Shown here: one piece after another, positions 1 to 5,339 of the stretch | Layout: every line of letters begins with the position of its first letter | Numbering within the stretch: the stretch's first letter is position 1 | NCBI GenBank assembly: GCA_900768705.1 | Contig: CAAGEB010000135.1 | Coordinates: 1 to 9,941 of the forward strand | DNA from: Oscillospiraceae bacterium | GTDB taxonomy: Bacteria; Bacillota; Clostridia; Oscillospirales; Ruminococcaceae | Direction: 5' to 3' | Length of the DNA: 9,941 bases | Position numbers and translations under genes: made by a program | The notes under the pieces: model-generated | Seen by the model: the letters and a program-made list of their open reading frames with translations, nothing else | Told to the model about the DNA's origin: nothing | The model's database searches: none

Positions 1-190
1 GCGCTAAAAGGGTTCGGGGAAAAACAAGAGTTTTTCCCCGATTTGTTGAGACGGCTTTAGCCGTCGAGACAAACAAAGGGGGTTTGGGGGAAAACGGTGT
101 TTTCCCCCAAAAAGGCGTGATAAGAAGAGGGCGAACATAAATAACGAGGCTTAAAATTAATTACAAGCACTTGCCTGTAAGGTAATAAGA
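1..190 (+). repeat. Left copy of dispersed inverted repeat with three hairpins
   Basis: Bases 1-119 are the exact reverse complement of 9823-9941; I compared them base by base and the first mismatch is at 120. Beyond that the two ends remain alignable with scattered substitutions and small indels to about 190, ending in the shared word CTGTAAGGTAATAAG. The unit holds three perfect hairpins: arms 14-24/31-41 (11 bp, loop CAAGAG), arms 50-55/60-65 (GACGGC, loop TTTA), and arms 83-95/99-111 (13 bp, loop GGT). I see no gene. A reading frame on the minus strand also exists in the right copy, but it only mirrors the repeat and has no ribosome site. Most likely this is an intergenic repeat present in many copies in the genome. 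Confidence 0.9.
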
Positions 191-401
191 TTGTTCTTTT
201 CCAAGCCATTAACCCCCGAAAAGGTGAAATCAAGCCTTCTGCACAAGCCCATATATGCTTTTTGGTCGGGTACCCCGATGGGTAATTCCCAATGATACAT
301 TGCAATGTGGGTTAGTTTGTGTCTGTCAAATTGAACCGCCGATATTCGCATATCCTTTCCCGACACAAAGGGTTATTCCACAGGCATGGGATTTCAACGG
401 C
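191..401. repeat. Gene-free repeat-derived spacer
   Basis: No supported gene. The stretch is a mosaic of pieces also found around 3640-4045. Bases 284-330 (from AATTCCCAATG through TTAGTTTGTG) align with 3750-3790 (AATTCCCAACG through TTAGTCTGTG), and AATCAAGCCTTCTGCACAAG resembles AATCCAGCCCTCTGCACAAA near 4029-4048. It contains the 12-bp palindrome ACATTGCAATGT at 297-308 and a small hairpin with TCGGG/CCCGA arms near 265-277. The modules occur in a different order from the central region, as expected of shuffled or partly decayed repeat copies. Confidence 0.6.
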
Positions 402-435
402 AAGCGCACTCCGGTAGGGTTGCGCTTATTTTTTT
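402..435 (+). terminator. Probable rightward intrinsic terminator next to the trmO stop
   Basis: Arms AAGCGCA (402-408) and TGCGCTT (421-427) enclose a 12-nt loop and are followed on the plus strand by ATTTTTTT (428-435), the form of an intrinsic terminator for rightward transcription. The second arm and T-run overlap the last codons and stop of trmO, which is on the other strand. It would stop read-through from the terminal repeat running antisense into trmO. In the leftward direction the same hairpin lacks a T-run, so it would be a poor terminator for trmO itself. The stem is only 7 bp and the loop is long. Confidence 0.45.
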
Positions 436-1085
436 ACATCAACAACGGTGAGCAGGTTATCTTCGATTTTGAAGCATACCTGAAATCCCGCAAAGCTCAT
501 AATGTATATCCGGTTCGGGGAATTTTGATATTGCGGTCGTGGATCCTGCGCAAGAGCTTCCGTGAGTCCCTTCCGCTTGTTTTCGGGTATAAGCTCCAGC
601 AGTTCGTCGGGAAATTTCACCTTTAGTTTTCCCTCCGTTTCGGACAATGACCATCCGTTGGAAGCCTCGGGAACGCTTTCGGTATAGGGAAGATAGGGTT
701 TTATATCGTAAATCGGCGAGCCGTCCATTAAATCCGCTCCGCTTACAATAATCGCAGGTTCGGGCAGTATTTCGAGAATTTTTACCAGACTAAGCCCCAG
801 AGGATTGGGTCTGAATGGGGAACGGGTGGCAAATACGCCCTTTCTCACATTTCCGCCCAGTCTCGGAGGACGGACAGTGGGGGAGAACCTGCCCGGTTTT
901 ACCTCGGAAAAACCCCAGATAAGCCAGATATGGGTAAAATCATCCATACCCCGAAGTGCATTTACATCACGGAAATTCGGCTCAAAGACTATCTTTGACG
1001 GCAATCCTGTCAATCCGCTTTGACGGGGAATTCCGAATTTCTCCTTGAAATCATTTTCAATATGTGCTATCGGTGTAATATTCAT
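426..1085 (-). CDS. trmO: tRNA t6A37 N6-methyltransferase TrmO (TsaA/UPF0066 family)
   Basis: By family, TrmO uses S-adenosylmethionine to add a methyl group to N6-threonylcarbamoyladenosine at position 37 of tRNAs, tuning decoding of ACN codons. The protein has 219 residues, close to the E. coli length. Visible signatures are ATRSPFRPNPLGLS at about 86-99 (the family's core motif), DLMDGSPIYDIKPYLPY at about 118-134, and DPRPQYQ at 181-187 in the C-terminal part. All are intact, so I expect an active enzyme. The ATG at 1085 follows an AAAGAG-like ribosome site about 7 nt upstream and lies 12 bp after the stop of the GTPase-NYN gene, so the two are very likely co-transcribed. Both act on decoding, which makes the pairing plausible functionally. 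The start could be shifted slightly, but the N-terminus (ITPIAHIENDF) matches the family's usual beginning. Confidence 0.94.
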   Translation of the reverse strand: MNITPIAHIENDFKEKFGIPRQSGLTGLPSKIVFEPNFRDVNALRGMDDFTHIWLIWGFSEVKPGRFSPTVRPPRLGGNVRKGVFATRSPFRPNPLGLSLVKILEILPEPAIIVSGADLMDGSPIYDIKPYLPYTESVPEASNGWSLSETEGKLKVKFPDELLELIPENKRKGLTEALAQDPRPQYQNSPNRIYIMSFAGFQVCFKIEDNLLTVVDVKK

Positions 1086-1097
1086 AGCTGTTCTCTT

Positions 1098-3611
1098 TTA
1101 CATTTTATTCAGTATCTCACGAATCGCAGAGATAACTTCGTCAACCTCCGCTTTAAACTCCCGTGCGGAGACCCGAAGCGCTCCGTTTCCGAGGACTATC
1201 ATCTGTTCCGCTCCGTCGGAGGTGGCAACTCTCACATAATTATCCTTGCTAAGCTTGTGGGAGGTTTTCTCGATGTAGGTATCCGCAGTCTCCGATTCTT
1301 TGGTATAAACCACCGTGACGCCGCCGTATTCTTCAATTTCTCTGTCGGATTTAACCTTGTATGCGTCAAATACGATAATAACATTGCATTGCCTGAAACC
1401 CTGATAATTGCACAGAATATTTATCAGCTCGGAGCGGGCGCAGTCAAGGCTTTCACGGGCAAGCTGCGCCAGCTCATCCCATGAGAAAATAATATTGTAG
1501 CCGTCAACCAGAAGGTATTTTTCCCCGGCAGGCGGCGGTGAAACCTTGCAGGAAGTTTCGGGTTTTTCTGTACGGCGCATAGCGGAAGGCTTTGGACGGC
1601 TTATTTTCCCGTAGGTTCGTTCAAAGATCTCTATAAGCTCCTTGTCCGTGGCGGCACGGGCTTTGTAGGAAGAAATCTCGGTTCTGCTCACGGGTTCGGC
1701 GGTTCTCGCAGAAATAACAGACGGAAGGTGCATATATTCCGAAACCTCGTTCCATTTTACAAGGCGTCCCGCTCCGTGGGAACAGAAAATGCTGTCCGCA
1801 GTATTTTCCGTATCCGATTCAAAATTATATCCGATTTTTTCGATTACCTCTGCGGAATTGTGGCAGGGGAAACAGCCCTTGGGGCTGACGGTGAGAACCC
1901 CCTTGCCGTGGGTGTAGCCGATAACGGTACGGTGATAGCTCTGCATTTCCGATACGGGACAGCTGCCCTCTATAATACAAAACTCTCCGTCGGGTTCGGG
2001 GCTTGTAAATTCCGCACTCATCAGCTGCAAATCATTCAATGCACGACCCACGGAACTTTCAGGGATTTTCAGTCGGAAATCAAAATACGGCTCCAGAAGC
2101 TGTGATTTTGCACAGGCAAGTCCCTGCCTTACCGCCCTCAGAGCCGCCTGACGGAAATCCCCGCCCTCGGTGTGCTTGAGATGGGCTTTGAAGGCTTTAA
2201 GCGTGATTTTAATATCCGTAATCGGCGAGCCGGTCAGCACGCCGATATGTTCCTTTTCACGGAGTACGGACATAATCAGCCGCTGCCAGCTTTCGTCTGG
2301 ATTATTGCAGTCCCGTGCAAAAACCACGCCGCTTCCCGCAGGCAGTGGTTCCAGAAGAAGATGTACCTCGGCATAGTGCCGCAATGGCTCAAAATGTCCC
2401 ACGCCCTCCACGGGTTCGAGTATGGTTTCCTTGTAGGCGATACTGCCCTCTCCGAAATCCACATCCATTCCGAACCGCTGAGAAATAACATTTTTCAGCA
2501 CCTCAAGCTGAATTTCTCCCATCAAATTTACCTTAATCTCACCGGTCTGAGGATATGTGGAAAAATGCAGCTGAGGATCCTCTTCTTCAAGACGCTTCAT
2601 CAGAGGGAAAGCGGTTGAGGCGTCGGTATTTTCGGGAAGAATAATTTTATAGCTAAGCGGAGCGGCAGAAATCGGTTTTGGGTTTTCGGGCTGAACCCCC
2701 AGCACCTGTCCTGCGTAGGTTTTTGTCAGTCCGGTTACGGCGCACACCTGTCCCGGAAAAGCGGTGTCCGCAGTGTCGTATTTTGCACCGCTGTATATGC
2801 GTATCTGATTGATTTTCTCTCCGGAGTTATCGATAACGGAGCGCACTTTAAGTTCGCCGCCGTTGATTTTGAGATGAGTAAGCCGATTGTTATTTTCGTC
2901 ATAGGTAATTTTATACACAAGTGCGGCAAAGTTTTCCGAGCGGAATTTCGGAGAAGCATATTTCTCCAAAAGGTCAAGAGATTCGGAGATCCCGATATTT
3001 TTCAATGCAGAGCCGAAGCAAACAGGGAAAAATTTTCTTTCGGCGATTGCCTTGGAAATCAGCATTTCGGGAATACTGCCGCTGTTCAGCAGACTGTTCA
3101 TACAGTCCTCGTCAAACTCTGCGGACTTTTCGGCAATATTGCTTTCGGAAATTTCCGCAAATCTTCTGTCCAGACGGCATAAATCCTCCAATAATTCACT
3201 GTGGGATTTTTCGGAAATATCCATTTTGTTGACGAAAACGAAAACAGGAAGCTCCGCTCTGCGAAGCATTCTCCACAGAGTTTCGGTGTGGCTTTGTATT
3301 CCGTCGGTACCGCTGATAACCAGCACCGCACAATCGGGAACCGCAAAGGCACGCTCGGTTTCTGCGGCAAAATCGATATGACCGGGAGTATCCACAACAG
3401 TGAATTCGGTATCGCCGATATGCATTATAGCCTGCTTTGAGAAAATGGTTATTCCCCGTGAACGCTCCAGCGGGTTATTATCAAGGTAGGCGTCCTTGTT
3501 GTCAACTCTGCCGAAGCGGCGGATTTTTCCCGCACAAAAGAGCATAGCCTCGGTAAGAGTGGTTTTTCCCGCATCCACATGGGCTGCGGTGCAGAGTACC
3601 AGCCTTTTCAA
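1098..3611 (-). CDS. Tet(M)/EF-G-like translational GTPase fused to a YacP/Rae1-type NYN domain
   Basis: 837 residues, about 200 more than Tet(M)/Tet(O). The GTPase domain has all G motifs: AHVDAGKT 10-17, RGITI 52-56, DTPGH 74-78, NKMD 128-131, GSA 200-202. Domains II-V follow to about 600, including HTEGGDFRQ 480-488 and LLEPY 505-509 of domain IV. A conserved-looking tail (SHGAG 611-615, VKWNEVSEYMH 618-628) leads to a Pro/Lys/Ser-rich linker (about 635-697). Residues 698-837 are an NYN (PIN-like) domain: LLVDGYNII 700-708, VFDAY 747-751, TKESETADTYIE 770-781, ATSDG 796-800, giving candidate acidic residues D703, D749, D777 and D799. B. subtilis Rae1 (YacP), a separate small protein of this type, cuts mRNA in the ribosomal A site. 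I infer a GTP-driven factor that enters the A site and presents a nuclease. At the domain IV tip, Tet(M)'s YSPVS is replaced by HLKHT (477-481), so tetracycline protection is unlikely. It starts with TTG and is followed closely by trmO. Confidence 0.92.
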   Translation of the reverse strand: MKRLVLCTAAHVDAGKTTLTEAMLFCAGKIRRFGRVDNKDAYLDNNPLERSRGITIFSKQAIMHIGDTEFTVVDTPGHIDFAAETERAFAVPDCAVLVISGTDGIQSHTETLWRMLRRAELPVFVFVNKMDISEKSHSELLEDLCRLDRRFAEISESNIAEKSAEFDEDCMNSLLNSGSIPEMLISKAIAERKFFPVCFGSALKNIGISESLDLLEKYASPKFRSENFAALVYKITYDENNNRLTHLKINGGELKVRSVIDNSGEKINQIRIYSGAKYDTADTAFPGQVCAVTGLTKTYAGQVLGVQPENPKPISAAPLSYKIILPENTDASTAFPLMKRLEEEDPQLHFSTYPQTGEIKVNLMGEIQLEVLKNVISQRFGMDVDFGEGSIAYKETILEPVEGVGHFEPLRHYAEVHLLLEPLPAGSGVVFARDCNNPDESWQRLIMSVLREKEHIGVLTGSPITDIKITLKAFKAHLKHTEGGDFRQAALRAVRQGLACAKSQLLEPYFDFRLKIPESSVGRALNDLQLMSAEFTSPEPDGEFCIIEGSCPVSEMQSYHRTVIGYTHGKGVLTVSPKGCFPCHNSAEVIEKIGYNFESDTENTADSIFCSHGAGRLVKWNEVSEYMHLPSVISARTAEPVSRTEISSYKARAATDKELIEIFERTYGKISRPKPSAMRRTEKPETSCKVSPPPAGEKYLLVDGYNIIFSWDELAQLARESLDCARSELINILCNYQGFRQCNVIIVFDAYKVKSDREIEEYGGVTVVYTKESETADTYIEKTSHKLSKDNYVRVATSDGAEQMIVLGNGALRVSAREFKAEVDEVISAIREILNKM

Positions 3612-3625
3612 ATAACAACCCTCCT
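3609..3625 (-). promoter_or_regulatory. Strong ribosome binding site fixing a TTG start
   Basis: On the minus strand AGGAGGG (3625-3619) sits 7 nt before TTG (3611-3609), which opens the frame MKRLVLCTAAHVDAGKT. There is no ATG or GTG in frame nearby upstream, and the P-loop begins only 9 residues in, so TTG is the natural start. A consensus ribosome site with a weak initiation codon suggests tuned translation. Further upstream, TTGGGA and TACTAT with an 18-nt gap are a possible but weak promoter; I do not annotate it. Confidence 0.8.
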
Positions 3626-3639
3626 GTTAATAGTATGAA

Positions 3640-4055
3640 ATGTAGGCGGCAATTCCCAACGGGCGGCGTGACGCCTGTTGCCCTTTGTTGCGCAACATCG
3701 TGTTGCGCTTTTGGGGCAACTGCGCAAACATCGTGTTTGCGCCGCTGATAATTCCCAACGGTACATTGTTATATGGATTAGTCTGTGGCTGTAAGGAAAT
3801 AAGTCTGTTCTTTGCCGCCCCTAACCCCCTTGCCCCCTTCCCCCTCGGGGGAAGGGGGAGATAGAAGGGTACTTCGTACCCTTAACCTGATCGGGGGCTT
3901 TGCCCCCGAACCCCCTTGCAAAAGAGGGTTAGTCTGTTTGCGCCCCTGCGCCCGCTTGTGGGGGCTTTGCCCCCGCCCCCCTAAAAAGAGGATTAGTCTG
4001 CGAGTAAAACCTTGCCAAATCAGCGGTAAATCCAGCCCTCTGCACAAACAGAAAA
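3640..4055. repeat. GC-rich intergenic hairpin array
   Basis: No supported gene. The stretch holds successive perfect stem-loops (arm coordinates): 3665-3668/3672-3675 (loop TGA); 3690-3697/3701-3708 (GCGCAACA, loop TCG) inside an outer stem 3677-3683/3714-3720; 3722-3730/3734-3742 (GCGCAAACA, loop TCG); 3833-3844/3847-3858 (12 bp, loop TC); 3865-3872/3876-3883 (AAGGGTAC, loop TTC); 3891-3898/3902-3909 (TCGGGGGC, loop TTT); 3960-3965/3969-3974 (GGGGGC, loop TTT). AATTCCCAACGG occurs directly repeated at 3651-3662 and 3750-3761, and TTAGTCTG recurs at about 3778, 3909 and 3993. Modules are shared with 170-335 and the right end. It separates two minus-strand gene pairs and is probably a cluster of dispersed repeats. 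Confidence 0.8.
3818..3844 (-). other. Potential G-quadruplex on the minus strand
   Basis: The plus strand carries C-runs at 3818-3821, 3825-3829, 3833-3837 and 3840-3844, separated by 3, 3 and 2 nt. The minus strand therefore has four runs of 4-5 G with very short loops, an ideal quadruplex motif. It lies about 210 nt upstream of the GTPase-NYN start on that gene's sense strand. Part of it (3833-3844) can instead form a 12-bp hairpin with 3847-3858, so the two structures compete. Any biological role is inference. Confidence 0.55.
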
Positions 4056-4205
4056 AATTCTTTCTCAGGCTGGCGAGAAGCCCTCAGATGCTAGGAACCC
4101 GCATAACGGCTAGGCTTTGTGCCTGCCGTTATGCGGGGTGACGACGCAGATGAGGGTTTATCGACAGCATGAAGCTATGTTGCGGAAAACATAGCTTTCT
4201 GTTTT
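4056..4205 (+). ncRNA. Candidate structured RNA or mobile structured repeat
   Basis: The stretch folds better than its surroundings. An outer stem CCCTCA (4081-4086)/TGAGGG (4151-4156) encloses a perfect 13-bp hairpin, arms 4098-4110/4125-4137, topped by an inner AGGC/GCCT stem (4112-4115/4121-4124). A 5' hairpin pairs TTCTC (4062-4066) with GAGAA (4075-4079). A 3' hairpin pairs AAGCTATGTT (4172-4181) with AACATAGCTT (4188-4197) and is followed by a T-rich tail (TCTGTTTTATC) on the plus strand. Unpaired stretches such as GATGCTAGGAA and GTGACGACGCAGA lie between. I do not recognise the family. An ORF-less RNA-bearing element or another repeat module are alternatives, and strand is chosen only from the 3' T-rich tail. 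Confidence 0.4.
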
Positions 4206-4231
4206 ATCAAAATTAAAGTCTGCAAAAGGGC

Positions 4232-4609
4232 TTACTTGTTGACAATCACGCTGGCGGTGGCATATCCCTTGCAGTGCGCAACGGATACATTGAACACAAA
4301 CCCCTCCCGCTGTTCCAGCATTTTGGCGTAACCGTCGGTGATAACAAGCGGCGAACCCAGTCTGTCCCGCAGAACCGAAACTTCGTTAGCTCTGATAACT
4401 CTCATTCCGGTGCCGATAGCCTTGGCAAGAGCAATTTTAACACAGTAATTCTCGGCAATAATAGCCGGAGACATTTTGTGCTTTACGATAAATCTGATTT
4501 CGTCCGCCGAAAAATAATTCGACAGAAAATGCTTGTTTCTGCATGCCTTCTGAATACGGCTGATTTCAATAATTGCCGTTCCGGTACGAACAAAAATATT
4601 ACTTGGCAT
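4232..4609 (-). CDS. AcpS-like 4'-phosphopantetheinyl transferase homologue lacking metal-ligand residues
   Basis: 125 residues, the usual size of holo-ACP synthase, which moves phosphopantetheine from CoA onto acyl carrier protein. The fold's landmarks align throughout: GTAIIEISRI (10-19), YCVKIALAKAIGTGMR (55-70), GSPLV (85-89) and the C-terminal VSVAHCKGYATASVIV (108-123). However, the Mg-binding Asp of the N-terminal GTDIVEI motif is Ala12, and the Glu of FAxKEA is Ile59; Lys63 and the GTG remain. Each change needs at least two base substitutions from the usual codons, so they are not simple read errors. It may be an inactive or repurposed paralogue, or a divergent clade. The ATG at 4609 overlaps the upstream gene by 11 nt and puts the motif at the family's normal distance; an ATG at 4648 would add 13 residues that are only the upstream gene's sequence in another frame. 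AAGGA sits unusually close to the start, so translation is probably coupled. Confidence 0.8.
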   Translation of the reverse strand: MPSNIFVRTGTAIIEISRIQKACRNKHFLSNYFSADEIRFIVKHKMSPAIIAENYCVKIALAKAIGTGMRVIRANEVSVLRDRLGSPLVITDGYAKMLEQREGFVFNVSVAHCKGYATASVIVNK

Positions 4610-5117
4610 CGTCCTTAATTCTCGCACTGACTGCCTTGGGCAGTTCACGCACGATTGCCTCCCTTGTTATTTCATCAGGATTGAAGATAACGCTAACTTT
4701 ACCCAGATCGTCGTGTTCCACTACCAGGCAGCGGGCGTCCTTTTCCCAGCCGGTTGCAGCCTGAACGGTGGTGCTGCAGTCGATTTCCTTTTCCGGGGGG
4801 TAGGTGCAGAATTCCTCCGCACGCTTCAAGTCTAGAGTGATAAGTCTCTTTCGGGTGCGCTTTCCAATAATTTTGTCAATATCAAGCTCATTATTCGTTA
4901 TAATGTACTCGTACTCGACGCCAATTCCCCCAAGCAGCCATAGACCGAGAACCATAACGCCTATTCCCAGAAACGATAATATCAGAATATTGAAGCCTAT
5001 TCCGAAAAATATGCAGGCTCCCGCAAGCACTATCGAACCAAGTACAATTCCGATAATTTTTGCAATATCCTCGCCGTTTCTTCTTCTTGTTACCAATTGC
5101 TCGTGAAAATTGTCCAT
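4599..5117 (-). CDS. Small two-helix membrane protein, possibly DUF6106-like
   Basis: 172 residues. A short charged N-terminus (MDNFHEQLVTRRR) leads into two hydrophobic helices at about 19-40 and 43-65 separated by a tight turn, so both ends should face the same side, probably the cytosol. The C-terminal part (about 68-170) is a soluble alpha/beta segment containing EYEYIITNNELDIDKI and KRTRKRLITLDLK, reminiscent of bacterial PH-like membrane proteins, and YPPEKEIDCSTTVQAA. I recall a clostridial family of this size and N-terminus (DUF6106), but I cannot confirm it here and no function is known to me. AAGGAG lies 5 nt before the ATG and a good promoter lies upstream. It overlaps the AcpS-like gene by 11 nt, so the two form a coupled pair. 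Confidence 0.85.
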   Translation of the reverse strand: MDNFHEQLVTRRRNGEDIAKIIGIVLGSIVLAGACIFFGIGFNILILSFLGIGVMVLGLWLLGGIGVEYEYIITNNELDIDKIIGKRTRKRLITLDLKRAEEFCTYPPEKEIDCSTTVQAATGWEKDARCLVVEHDDLGKVSVIFNPDEITREAIVRELPKAVSARIKDDAK

Positions 5118-5150
5118 TCCTACTCCTTATAAATCACATTTGTTATTGAG

Positions 5151-5179
5151 AGTATAACACATATTGTCGCAAAAATCAA
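5151..5179 (-). promoter_or_regulatory. Sigma-A-type promoter for the membrane protein/AcpS-like pair
   Basis: On the minus strand, TTGATT (5179-5174) and TATACT (5156-5151) are separated by exactly 17 nt, in an AT-rich region. Transcription would begin about 25 nt upstream of the ATG at 5117, leaving room for the AAGGAG ribosome site. Confidence 0.65.
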
Positions 5180-5272
5180 GAGGTTTTTTATCTATTTTTA
5201 ATAAATTTTAATGGATTTTATCACAAAATATATACGCTTGATAAAAAATAGGTGATATTTTTCGCTAATGTG

Positions 5273-5301
5273 TTGCAATTTGCCGTTGGTTTTGATATAA
5301 T
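5273..5301 (+). promoter_or_regulatory. Sigma-A-type promoter for the proBA operon
   Basis: TTGCAA (5273-5278) and a perfect TATAAT (5296-5301) are 17 nt apart. Transcription should start near 5308, giving a leader of only about 30 nt before the proB ATG. That is too short for a T-box or riboswitch, so regulation, if any, would be at initiation or by feedback on the enzyme. It is arranged divergently from the minus-strand promoter at 5151-5179, about 95 bp apart; I see no convincing operator between them. Confidence 0.72.
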
Positions 5302-5339
5302 TAAAATGTATGTAGTTTTATGAGAAAGAGGTTGACAAA

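Noticed and set aside
57..305. Small protein on the minus strand at the left end, and its look-alike on the plus strand at 9613-9885
   Set aside because: Both share the C-terminal peptide only because they lie in the same inverted repeat; no ribosome site, low complexity, and the frame runs through perfect hairpins.
1098..3611. Tetracycline resistance gene
   Set aside because: The GTPase core is Tet(M)-like, but the YSPVS drug-site loop is replaced and an NYN domain is attached; no resistance can be claimed.
3640..4140. CRISPR array
   Set aside because: The repeats are unequal in sequence and spacing, the spacers are not uniform, and no cas gene is present.
4610..4648. Earlier ATG for the AcpS-like gene
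   Set aside because: It adds residues read from the upstream gene in another frame and pushes the N-terminal motif away from its normal position.
5184..5248. Terminator or operator formed by TTTTTTATC and GATAAAAAA
   Set aside because: The arms are AT-only apart from one pair and 47 nt apart, easily expected by chance in an AT-rich intergenic region.
5302..5339. T-box or riboswitch controlling proBA
   Set aside because: The predicted leader is about 30 nt, too short for such a structure.
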